Origin: Pleurodeles waltl
Taxonomy: Eukaryota > Chordata > Amphibia > Caudata > Salamandridae
Length of the DNA: 64,000 nt
Direction: 5' to 3'
NCBI RefSeq assembly: GCF_031143425.1
Contig: NC_090447.1
Location: 767,806,409 to 767,870,408 of the forward strand
This document shows positions 1 to 10,823 of the stretch, in pieces. Positions within the stretch are counted from its first letter, which is position 1, and every line of letters begins with the position of its first letter. Under the pieces are notes generated by a model, which had not been told where the DNA came from, did not search any database, and saw only the letters and a program-made list of their open reading frames with translations. Position numbers and translations under genes: made by a program.

Positions 1-3000
1 GGGCTCGGACCAGGTTCTGTTACCCAGAATCCTTTGCAAACCTCAAAATTTGGCTAAAAAAACACATGTTCCTCACATTTCTGTGGCAGAAAGCTCTGGA
101 ATCTGAGAGGAGCTACAAATTTCCTTCCACCCAGCGTTCCCCCAAGTCTCCCGATAAAAATGATACCTCACTTGCGTGGGTAGGCCTAGCGCCGGCGACA
201 GGAAACACCCCAAAGCGCAACGTGGACACATCCTAAATTTTGGAAAAAACCAGAGGTGTTTTTTGCGAAGTGCCTACCTGTAGATTTTGGCCTCTAGCTC
301 AGCCGGCACCTAGGGAAACCTACCAAACCTGTGCATTTCTGAAAACTAGAGACCTAGGGGAATCCAAGGAGGGGTGACTTGCGGGGCTCGGACCAGGTTC
401 TGTTACCCAGAATCCTTTGCAAACCTCAAAATTTGGCTAAAAAAACAAGTTTTCCTCACATTTCTGTGGCAAAAAGTTCTGGAATCTGAGAGGAGCTACA
501 AATGTCCTTCCACCCAGCGTTCCCCCAAGTCTCCCGATAAAAATGATACCTCACTTGCGTGGGTAGGCCTAGCGCCGGCGACAGGAAACACCCCAAAGCG
601 CAACGTGGACACATCCTAAATTTTGGGAAAAAACAGAGGTATTTTTGGCGAAGTGCCTACCTGTAGATTTTGGCCTCTAGTTCAGCCGGCACCTAGGGAA
701 ACCTACCAATCCTGTGCATTTCTGAAAACTAGAGACCTAGGGGAATCCAAGGAGGGGTGACTTGCGGGGCTCGGACCAGGTTCTGTTACCCAGAATCCTT
801 TGCTAACCTCAAAATTTGGCTAAAAAAACAAGTTTTCCTCACATTTCTGTGGCAAAAAGTTCTGGAATCTGAGAGGAGCTACAAATTTCCTTCCACCCAG
901 CGTTCCCCCAAGTCTCCCGATAAAAATGATACCTCACTTGCGTGGGTAGGCCTAGCGCCGGCGACAGGAAACACCCCAAAGCGCAACGTGGACACATCCT
1001 AAATTTTGGGAAAAAACAGAGGTATTTTTGGCGAAGTGCCTACCTGTAGATTTTGGCCTCTAGTTCAGCCGGCACCTAGGGAAACCTACCAATCCTGTGC
1101 ATTTCTGAAAACTAGAGACCTAGGGGAATCCAAGGAGGGGTGACTTGCGGGGCTCGGACCAGGTTCTGTTACCCAGAATCCTTTGCTAACCTCAAAATTT
1201 GGCTAAAAAAACATGTTTTCCTCACATTTCTGTGGCAAAAAGTTCTGGAATCTGAGAGGAGCTACAAATTTCCTTCCACCCAGCGTTCCCCCAAGTCTCC
1301 CGATAAAAATGATACCTCACTTGCGTGGGTAGGCCTAGCGCCGGCGACAGGAAACACCCCAAAGCGCAACGTGGACACATCCAAAATTTTGGGAAAAAAC
1401 AGAGGTGTTTTTTGCGAAGTGCCTACCTGTAGATTTTGGCCTCTAGCTCAGCCGGCACCTAGGGAAACCTACCAATCCTGTGCATTTCTGAAAACTAGAG
1501 ACCTAGGGGAATCCAAGGAGGGGTGACTTGCGGGGCTCTGACCAGGTTCTGTTACCCAGAATCCTTTGCAAACCTCAAAATTTGGCTAAAAAAAACACAT
1601 GTTCCTCACATTTCTGTGGCAGAAAGTTCTGGAATCTGAGAGGAGCTACAAATTTCCTTCCACCCAGCGTTCCCCCAAGTCTCCCGATAAAAATGATACC
1701 TCACTTGCGTGGGTAGGCCTAGCGCCGGCGACAGGAAACAGCCCAAAGTGCAACGTGGACACATCCTAAATTTTGGAAAAAAACAGAGGTGTTTTTTGCG
1801 AAGTGCCTACCTGTAGATTTTGGCCTCTAGCTCAGCCGGCACTTAGGGAAACCTACCAAACCTGTGCATTTCTGAAAACTAGAGACCTAGGGGAATCCAA
1901 GGAGGGGTGACTTGCGGGGCTCGGACCAGGTTCTGTTACCCAGAATCCTTTGCAAACCTCAAAATTTGGCTAAAAAAAACACATGTTCCTCACATTTCTG
2001 TGGCAGAAAGTTCTGGAATCTGAGAGGAGCTACAAATTTCCTTCCACCCAGCGTTCCCCCAAGTCTCCCGATAAAAATGATACCTCACTTGCGTGGGTAG
2101 GCCTAGCGCCGGCGACAGGAAACAGCCCAAAGTGCAACGTGGACACATCCTAAATTTTGGAAAAAAACAGAGGTGTTTTTTGCGAAGTGCCTACCTGTAG
2201 ATTTTGGCCTCTAGCTCAGCCGGCACTTAGGGAAACCTACCAAACCTGTGCATTTCTGAAAACTAGAGACCTAGGGGAATCCAAGGAGGGGTGACTTGTG
2301 GGGCTCGGACCAGGTTCTGTTACCCAGAATCCTTTGCAAACCTCAAAATTTGGCTAAAAAAACAAGTTTTCCTCACATTTCTGTGGCAAAAAGTTCTGGA
2401 ATCTGAGAGGAGCTACAAATGTCCTTCCACCCAGCGTTCCCCCAAGTCTCCCGATAAAAATGATACCTCACTTGCGTGGGTAGGCCTAGCGCCTGCGACA
2501 GGAAACACCCCAAAGCGCAACGTGGACACATCCTAAATTTTGGGAAAAAACAGAGGTGTTTTTTGCGAAGTGCCTACCTGTAGATTTTGGCCTCTAGCTC
2601 AGCCGGCACCTAGGGAAACCTACCAAACCTGTGCATTTCTGAAAACTAGAGACCTAGGGGAATCCAAGGAGGGGTGACTTGCGGGGCTTGGACCAGGTTC
2701 TGTTACCCAGAATCCTTTGCAAACCTCAAAATTTGGCTAAAAAAACACATGTTCCTCACATTTCTGTGGCAGAAAGTTCTGGAATCTGAGAGGAGCTACA
2801 AATTTCCTTCCACCCAGCGTTCCCCCAAGTCTCCCGATAAAAATGATACCTCACTTGCGTGGGTAGGCCTAGCGCCGGCGACAGGAAACACCCCAAAGCG
2901 CAACGTGGACACATCCTAAATTTTGGAAAAAAACAGAGGTGTTTTTTGCGAAGTGCCTACCTGTAGATTTTGGCCTCTAGCTCAGCCGGCACTTAGGGAA

Positions 3001-6000
3001 ACCTACCAATCCTGTGCATTTCTGAAAACTAGAGACCTAGGGGAATCCAAGGAGGGGTGACTTGCGGGGCTCGGACCAGGTTCTGTTACCCAGAATCCTT
3101 TGCTAACCTCAAAATTTGGCTAAAAAAACAAATTTTCCTCACATTTCTGTGGCAAAACGTTCTGGAATCTGAGAGGAGCTACAAATTTCCTTCCACCCAG
3201 CGTTCCCCCAAGTCTCCCGATAAAAATGATACCTCACTTGCGTGGGTAGGCCTAGCGCCGGCGACAGGAAACACCCCAAAGCGCAACGTGGACACATCCA
3301 AAATTTTGGGAAAAAACAGAGGTGTTTTTTGCGAAGTGCCTACCTGTAGATTTTGGCCTCTAGCTCAGCCGGCACCTAGGAAAACCTACCAATCCTGTGC
3401 ATTTCTGAAAACTAGAGACCTAGGGGAATCCAAGGAGGGGTGACTTGCGGGGCTCGGACCAGGTTCTGTTACCCAGAATCCTTTGCAAACCTCAAAATTT
3501 GGCTAAAAAAAACACATGTTCCTCACATTTCTGTGGCAGAAAGTTCTGGAATCTGAGAGGAGCTACAAATTTCCTTCCACCCAGCGTTCCCCCAAGTCTC
3601 CCGATAAAAATGATACCTCACTTGCGTGGGTAGGCCTAGCGCCGGCGACAGGAAACAGCCCAAAGTGCAACGTGGACACATCCTAAATTTTGGAAAAAAA
3701 CAGAGGTGTTTTTTGCGAAGTGCCTACCTGTAGATTTTGGCCTCTAGCTCAGCCGGCACTTAGGGAAACCTACCAAACCTGTGCATTTCTGAAAACTAGA
3801 GACCTAGGGGAATCCAAGGAGGGGTGACTTGCGGGGCTCGGACCAGGTTCTGTTACCCAGAATCCTTTGCAAACCTCAAAATTTGGCTAAAAAAACACAT
3901 GTTCCTCACATTTCTGTGGCAGAAAGCTCTGGAATCTGAGAGGAGCTACAAATTTCCTTCCACCCAGCGTTCCCCCAAGTCTCCCGATAAAAATGATACC
4001 TCACTTGCGTGGGTAGGCCTAGCGCCGGCGACAGGAAACACCCCAAAGCGCAACGTGGACACATCCTAAATTTTGGAAAAAACCAGAGGTGTTTTTTGCG
4101 AAGTGCCTACCTGTAGATTTTGGCCTCTAGCTCAGCCGGCACCTAGGGAAACCTACCAAACCTGTGCATTTCTGAAAACTAGAGACCTAGGGGAATCCAA
4201 GGAGGGGTGACTTGCGGGGCTCGGACCAGGTTCTGTTACCCAGAATCCTTTGCAAACCTCAAAATTTGGCTAAAAAAACAAGTTTTCCTCACATTTCTGT
4301 GGCAAAAAGTTCTGGAATCTGAGAGGAGCTACAAATGTCCTTCCACCCAGCGTTCCCCCAAGTCTCCCGATAAAAATGATACCTCACTTGCGTGGGTAGG
4401 CCTAGCGCCGGCGACAGGAAACACCCCAAAGCGCAACGTGGACACATCCTAAATTTTGGGAAAAAACAGAGGTATTTTTGGCGAAGTGCCTACCTGTAGA
4501 TTTTGGCCTCTAGTTCAGCCGGCACCTAGGGAAACCTACCAATCCTGTGCATTTCTGAAAACTAGAGACCTAGGGGAATCCAAGGAGGGGTGACTTGCGG
4601 GGCTCGGACCAGGTTCTGTTACCCAGAATCCTTTGCTAACCTCAAAATTTGGCTAAAAAAACAAGTTTTCCTCACATTTCTGTGGCAAAAAGTTCTGGAA
4701 TCTGAGAGGAGCTACAAATTTCCTTCCACCCAGCGTTCCCCCAAGTCTCCCGATAAAAATGATACCTCACTTGCGTGGGTAGGCCTAGCGCCGGCGACAG
4801 GAAACACCCCAAAGCGCAACGTGGACACATCCTAAATTTTGGGAAAAAACAGAGGTATTTTTGGCGAAGTGCCTACCTGTAGATTTTGGCCTCTAGTTCA
4901 GCCGGCACCTAGGGAAACCTACCAATCCTGTGCATTTCTGAAAACTAGAGACCTAGGGGAATCCAAGGAGGGGTGACTTGCGGGGCTCGGACCAGGTTCT
5001 GTTACCCAGAATCCTTTGCTAACCTCAAAATTTGGCTAAAAAAACATGTTTTCCTCACATTTCTGTGGCAAAAAGTTCTGGAATCTGAGAGGAGCTACAA
5101 ATTTCCTTCCACCCAGCGTTCCCCCAAGTCTCCCGATAAAAATGATACCTCACTTGCGTGGGTAGGCCTAGCGCCGGCGACAGGAAACACCCCAAAGCGC
5201 AACGTGGACACATCCAAAATTTTGGGAAAAAACAGAGGTGTTTTTTGCGAAGTGCCTACCTGTAGATTTTGGCCTCTAGCTCAGCCGGCACCTAGGGAAA
5301 CCTACCAATCCTGTGCATTTCTGAAAACTAGAGACCTAGGGGAATCCAAGGAGGGGTGACTTGCGGGGCTCTGACCAGGTTCTGTTACCCAGAATCCTTT
5401 GCAAACCTCAAAATTTGGCTAAAAAAAACACATGTTCCTCACATTTCTGTGGCAGAAAGTTCTGGAATCTGAGAGGAGCTACAAATTTCCTTCCACCCAG
5501 CGTTCCCCCAAGTCTCCCGATAAAAATGATACCTCACTTGCGTGGGTAGGCCTAGCGCCGGCGACAGGAAACAGCCCAAAGTGCAACGTGGACACATCCT
5601 AAATTTTGGAAAAAAACAGAGGTGTTTTTTGCGAAGTGCCTACCTGTAGATTTTGGCCTCTAGCTCAGCCGGCACTTAGGGAAACCTACCAAACCTGTGC
5701 ATTTCTGAAAACTAGAGACCTAGGGGAATCCAAGGAGGGGTGACTTGCGGGGCTCGGACCAGGTTCTGTTACCCAGAATCCTTTGCAAACCTCAAAATTT
5801 GGCTAAAAAAAACACATGTTCCTCACATTTCTGTGGCAGAAAGTTCTGGAATCTGAGAGGAGCTACAAATTTCCTTCCACCCAGCGTTCCCCCAAGTCTC
5901 CCGATAAAAATGATACCTCACTTGCGTGGGTAGGCCTAGCGCCGGCGACAGGAAACAGCCCAAAGTGCAACGTGGACACATCCTAAATTTTGGAAAAAAA

Positions 6001-6823
6001 CAGAGGTGTTTTTTGCGAAGTGCCTACCTGTAGATTTTGGCCTCTAGCTCAGCCGGCACTTAGGGAAACCTACCAAACCTGTGCATTTCTGAAAACTAGA
6101 GACCTAGGGGAATCCAAGGAGGGGTGACTTGTGGGGCTCGGACCAGGTTCTGTTACCCAGAATCCTTTGCAAACCTCAAAATTTGGCTAAAAAAACAAGT
6201 TTTCCTCACATTTCTGTGGCAAAAAGTTCTGGAATCTGAGAGGAGCTACAAATGTCCTTCCACCCAGCGTTCCCCCAAGTCTCCCGATAAAAATGATACC
6301 TCACTTGCGTGGGTAGGCCTAGCGCCTGCGACAGGAAACACCCCAAAGCGCAACGTGGACACATCCTAAATTTTGGGAAAAAACAGAGGTGTTTTTTGCG
6401 AAGTGCCTACCTGTAGATTTTGGCCTCTAGCTCAGCCGGCACCTAGGGAAACCTACCAAACCTGTGCATTTCTGAAAACTAGAGACCTAGGGGAATCCAA
6501 GGAGGGGTGACTTGCGGGGCTTGGACCAGGTTCTGTTACCCAGAATCCTTTGCAAACCTCAAAATTTGGCTAAAAAAACACATGTTCCTCACATTTCTGT
6601 GGCAGAAAGTTCTGGAATCTGAGAGGAGCTACAAATTTCCTTCCACCCAGCGTTCCCCCAAGTCTCCCGATAAAAATGATACCTCACTTGCGTGGGTAGG
6701 CCTAGCGCCGGCGACAGGAAACACCCCAAAGCGCAACGTGGACACATCCTAAATTTTGGAAAAAAACAGAGGTGTTTTTTGCGAAGTGCCTACCTGTAGA
6801 TTTTGGCCTCTAGCTCAGCCGGC
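1..6823. repeat. Higher-order repeat: ten-monomer block of 3,833 bp, repeated
   Basis: Bases 1 to about 2990 match 3834 to about 6823 at an offset of 3,833 bp, which is ten monomers. Diagnostic private variants recur at that offset. Examples are AGAAAGCTCT in the first and eleventh units, GCTCTGACC near 1533 and 5366, CTTGTGGGGC near 2296 and 6129 together with GCGCCTGCG, and GGGCTTGGACC near 2684 and 6517. The match ends inside the unit at 2674/6507, where CACTTAGGG...CCAATCC faces CACCTAGGG...CCAAACC. I saw no difference in the matched part when reading by eye, but I did not align it base by base. Confidence 0.9.
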
Positions 6824-9003
6824 ACCTAGGGAAACCTACCAAACCTGTGCATTTCTGAAAACTAGAGACCTAGGGGAATCCAAGGAGGGGTGACTTGCGG
6901 GGCTCGGACCAGGTTCTGTTACCCAGAATCCTTTGCAAACCTCAAAATTTGGCTAAAAAAACAAGTTTTCCTCACATTTCTGTGGCAAAAAGTTCTGGAA
7001 TCTGAGAGGAGCTACAAATGTCCTTCCACCCAGCGTTCCCCCAAGTCTCCAGATAAAAATGATACCTCACTTGCGTGGGTAGGCCTAGCGCCGGCGACAG
7101 GAAACACCCCAAAGCGCAACGTGGACACATCCTAAATTTTGGGAAAAAACAGAGGTATTTTTGGCGAAGTGCCTACCTGTAGATTTTGGCCTCTAGCTCA
7201 GCCGGCACCTAGGGAAACCTACCAATCCTGTGCATTTCTGAAAACTAGAGACCTAGGGGAATCCAAGGAGGGGTGACTTGCGGGGCTCGGACCAGGTTCT
7301 GTTACCCAGAATCCTTTGCTAACCTCAAAATTTGGCTAAAAAAACAAGTTTTCCTCACATTTCTGTGGCAAAAAGTTCTGAAATCTGAGAGGAGCTACAA
7401 ATTTCCTTCCACCCAGCGTTCCCCCAAGTCTCCCGATAAAAATGATACCTCACTTGCGTGGGTAGGCCTAGCGCCGGCGACAGGAAACACCCCAAAGCGC
7501 AACGTGGACACATCCAAAATTTTGGGAAAAAACAGAGGTGTTTTTTGCGAAGTGCCTACCTGTAGATTTTGGCCTCTAGCTCAGCCGGCACCTAGGGAAA
7601 CCTACCAAACCTGTGCATTTCTGAAAACTAGAGACCTAGGGGAATCCAAGGAGGGGTGACTTGCGGGGCTCGGACCAGGTTCTGTTACCCAGAATCCTCT
7701 GCAAACCTCAAAATTTGGCTAAAAAAACACATGTTCCTCACATTTCTGTGACAGAAAGTTCTGGAATCTGAGAGGAGCTACAAATTTCCTTCCACCCAGC
7801 GTTCCCCCAAGTCTCCCGATAAAAATGATACCTCACTTGCGTGGGTAGGCCTAGCGCCGGCGACAGGAAACACCCCAAAGCGCAACGTGGACACATCCTA
7901 AATTTTGGAAAAAAACAGAGGTGTTTTTTGCGAAGTGCCTACCTGTAGATTTTGGCCTCTAGCTCAGCCGGCACCTAGGGAAACCTACCAAACCTGTGCA
8001 TTTCTGAAAACTAGAGACCTAGGGGAATCCAAGGAGGGGTGACTTGCGGGGCTCGGACCAGGTTCTGTTACCCAGAATCCTTTGCAAACCTCAAAATTTG
8101 GCTAAAAAAACAAGTTTTCCTCACATTTCTGTGGCAAAAAGTTCTGGAATCTGAGAGGAGCTACAAATGTCCTTCCACCCAGCGTTCCCCCAAGTCTCCA
8201 GATAAAAATGATACCTCACTTGCGTGGGTAGGCCTAGCGCCGGCGACAGGAAACACCCCAAAGCGCAACGTGGACACATCCTAAATTTTGGGAAAAAACA
8301 GAGGTATTTTTGGCGAAGTGCCTACCTGTAGATTTTGGCCTCTAGCTCAGCCGGCACCTAGGGAAACCTACCAATCCTGTGCATTTCTGAAAACTAGAGA
8401 CCTAGGGGAATCCAAGGAGGGGTGACTTGCGGGGCTCGGACCAGGTTCTGTTACCCAGAATCCTTTGCTAACCTCAAAATTTGGCTAAAAAAACAAGTTT
8501 TCCTCACATTTCTGTGGCAAAAAGTTCTGAAATCTGAGAGGAGCTACAAATTTCCTTCCACCCAGCGTTCCCCCAAGTCTCCCGATAAAAATGATACCTC
8601 ACTTGCGTGGGTAGGCCTAGCGCCGGCGACAGGAAACACCCCAAAGCGCAACGTGGACACATCCAAAATTTTGGGAAAAAACAGAGGTGTTTTTTGCGAA
8701 GTGCCTACCTGTAGATTTTGGCCTCTAGCTCAGCCGGCACCTAGGGAAACCTACCAAACCTGTGCATTTCTGAAAACTAGAGACCTAGGGGAATCCAAGG
8801 AGGGGTGACTTGCGGGGCTCGGACCAGGTTCTGTTACCCAGAATCCTCTGCAAACCTCAAAATTTGGCTAAAAAAACACATGTTCCTCACATTTCTGTGA
8901 CAGAAAGTTCTGGAATCTGAGAGGAGCTACAAATTTCCTTCCACCCAGCGTTCCCCCAAGTCTCCCGATAAAAATGATACCTCACTTGCGTGGGTAGGCC
9001 TAG
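6600..9003. repeat. Three-monomer sub-block duplicated at 1,149-bp offset
   Basis: Units starting at 6890, 7273 and 7656 are echoed by units at 8039, 8422 and 8805. Shared private variants are CTCCAGATAAA (near 7048 and 8197), TTCTGAAATC (near 7376 and 8525) and AATCCTCTGCAAAC with TGTGACAG (near 7693 and 8842). The match appears to extend left into the end of the unit at 6507 and right to about 9003, where GCGCCGGCG faces GCGCCAGCG. The duplicated segment is therefore a little longer than three units. This is what unequal crossing-over would leave. Confidence 0.85.
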
Positions 9004-9765
9004 CGCCAGCGACAGGAAACACCCCAAAGCGCAACGTGGACACATCCTAAATTTTGGAAAAAAACAAAGGTGTTTTTTGAGAAGTGCCTACATGTAGATT
9101 TTGGCCTCTAGCTCAGCCGGCACGTAGGGAAACCTACCAAACCTGTGCATTTCTGAAAACTAGAGACCTAGGGGAATCCAAGGAGGGGTGACTTGCGGGG
9201 CTCGGACCAGGTTCTGTTACCCAGAATCCTTTGCAAACCTCAAAATTTGGCTAAAAAAACACATGTTCCTCACATTTCTGTGGCAGAAAGTTCTGGAATC
9301 TGAGAGGAGCTACAAATTTCCTTCCACCCAGCGTTCCCCCAAGTCTCCCGATAAAAATGATACCTCACTTGCGTGGGTAGGCCTAGCGCCGGCGACAGGA
9401 AGCACCCCAAAGCGCAACGTGGACACATCCGAAATTTTGGAAAAAAACAGAGGGTTTTTTGAGAAGTGCCTACCTGTAGATTTTGGCCTCTAGCTCAGCC
9501 GGCACCTAGGGAAACCTACCAAACCTGTGCATTTCTGAAAACTAGAGACCTAGGGGAATCCAAGGAGGGGTGACTTGCGGGGCTCGGACCAGGTTCTGTT
9601 ACCCAGAATCCTTTGCAAACCTCAAAATTTGGCTAAAAAAACAAGTTTTCCTCACATTTCGGTGACAGAAAGTTCTGGAATCTGAGAGGAGCCACAAATT
9701 TCCTTCCACCCAGCGTTCCCCCAAGTCTCCCGATAAAAATGATACCTCACTTGTGTGGGTGGGCC

Positions 9766-10535
9766 AGGTGCCTGCAACAGAATAAGGCCCAAAACCTGAA
9801 GGGATAGTTGGGGGAGCCACGCAAGCCACACCTCCCTGGACTCCTTGGGGTGCCTATTTTAAAAAAATTTCTGGGTTTTGTAGGTTTCCCTACATGACAG
9901 CCGCACCCTGGACCAAAAACATAGGTGGGCCCTCCCCCCCCAAACACAGGCATTTTTTAAATATATCACTTTGATGTGTGCACATACGTCCGTGATGTGC
10001 CAAACACTAAAATTGTGAAAAGAAACACACTTAGGTTATGTGAAGAAGACCCCTCACCCACCAACCAAGTTGGTGGCATGCTTAATCATCGGGGTCCCAC
10101 CCGAGGCACCTAGCGTGTCACAGGTGTGCTGCGACGCCTGATTACAGCGGAGCAGGTTTTGTCTTTTTTTACAACACATACTGGTTGGATTTGGCACGAG
10201 GGTGAGTGATGGTTCAGTGGATCAAATTTTATTAACAAGAGATTTCACAAAAATGAAATGCACTGCTAATAACTGAAAGGCAAAAAAGTGAACCAATGAC
10301 TCACAGCTCGTGAGCTGTAAAGCCGCGACAAGGCACCAACCGCTTTACAGGCCATTCACACACCTTTCATACATGACACGCACAAGACCATTCACACCGC
10401 CAGCCACGGGCCCAGCACATTACAACACTCACATCGACAGACCGCGCCACTCAAGGGCACATCACTTACATACGCCCACATGCCTGATACAAGAATCACA
10501 CCAGCTGATGGGAGTGTGGACTGCCGTTCGGCTGG
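9766..10535. other. Satellite-to-transposon junction, no gene seen
   Basis: About 770 bp of unique-looking sequence joins the diverged last satellite unit to the minisatellite behind the piggyBac gene. I see no TTAA followed by a CCCC-type end here, so no left end of the piggyBac element can be placed in this stretch. Open frames here are short and do not resemble known proteins. By position it is probably part of the long 3' non-coding region of the transposon (inference). Confidence 0.5.
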
Positions 10536-10681
10536 CACCGCCAGCCAAGCGCCACCCCACGCACACCGCCAGCCAAGCGCCACGCCAAGCACACCGCCAG
10601 CCAAGCGCCACCCCACGCACACCGCCAGCCAAGCGCCACCCCACGCACACCGCCAGCCAAGCGCCACCCCACGAACACCGC
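10536..10681. repeat. 28-bp minisatellite, five units
   Basis: A GC-rich unit beginning CACCGCCAGCCAAGCGCCAC repeats at 10536, 10564, 10592, 10620 and 10648 with a partial sixth at 10676. Differences are single bases, such as CACGCCAAG in the second unit. It lies just beyond the putative polyadenylation signal of the minus-strand transposase gene, on the satellite side. Because 28 is not a multiple of 3, open frames through it give 28-residue repeating peptides that I regard as artefacts. Confidence 0.93.
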
Positions 10682-10692
10682 AATCACTTTTT

Positions 10693-10698
10693 TTTATT
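10693..10698 (-). promoter_or_regulatory. Putative polyadenylation signal of the piggyBac transposase
   Basis: TTTATT on the plus strand reads AATAAA on the minus strand, about 125 bp downstream of the transposase stop codon at 10824-10826. Position and strand fit a 3' end for the transposase mRNA. A hexamer can occur by chance in this AT-rich stretch. Confidence 0.5.
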
Positions 10699-10823
10699 TA
10701 TAAACAACAAAGAAACTACTCATTATAAAATAAGCACAAAACTACAAACACAAAAGCTCTAACTAAATACACAACAGATGCTAACCGTGAAACATATGAA
10801 AATATAAAACAGACAGCTTACGC

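Larger units (their letters stand above)
1..9765. repeat. 383/384-bp tandem satellite array (26 units, left edge not reached)
   Basis: Head-to-tail monomers begin at about 374, 757, 1140, 1523, 1907, 2291, 2674, 3057, 3440, 3824, 4207, 4590, 4973, 5356, 5740, 6124, 6507, 6890, 7273, 7656, 8039, 8422, 8805, 9188 and 9571, each opening with a GGGGTGACTTGCGGGG-like motif. The window starts about ten bases into an earlier copy. Spacing is 383 or 384 bp; the longer form has one extra A in the run before CACATG. Neighbouring units differ at a few percent of sites. The last unit is more diverged and homology fades near 9765. Units contain open frames of 62, 81 or 128 codons, but these switch on and off with single substitutions and sit in different frames, so I do not regard them as genes. 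I infer from its position that the array belongs to the 3' side of the adjacent piggyBac element. Confidence 0.97.

Noticed and set aside
374..9493. Repeated open frames of 62, 81, 101 and 128 codons in the satellite
   Set aside because: They depend on non-ATG starts and single SNPs, change frame between monomers, and have no independent sign of selection.
1..9765. CRISPR-like array
   Set aside because: Units are 383/384 bp and contiguous, with no short direct repeats separated by unique spacers, in a eukaryotic transposon context.
10310..10762. 150-codon plus-strand frame and overlapping minus frames at the 28-bp repeat
   Set aside because: The reading is created by the minisatellite; peptides repeat the 28-bp unit in all three frames.
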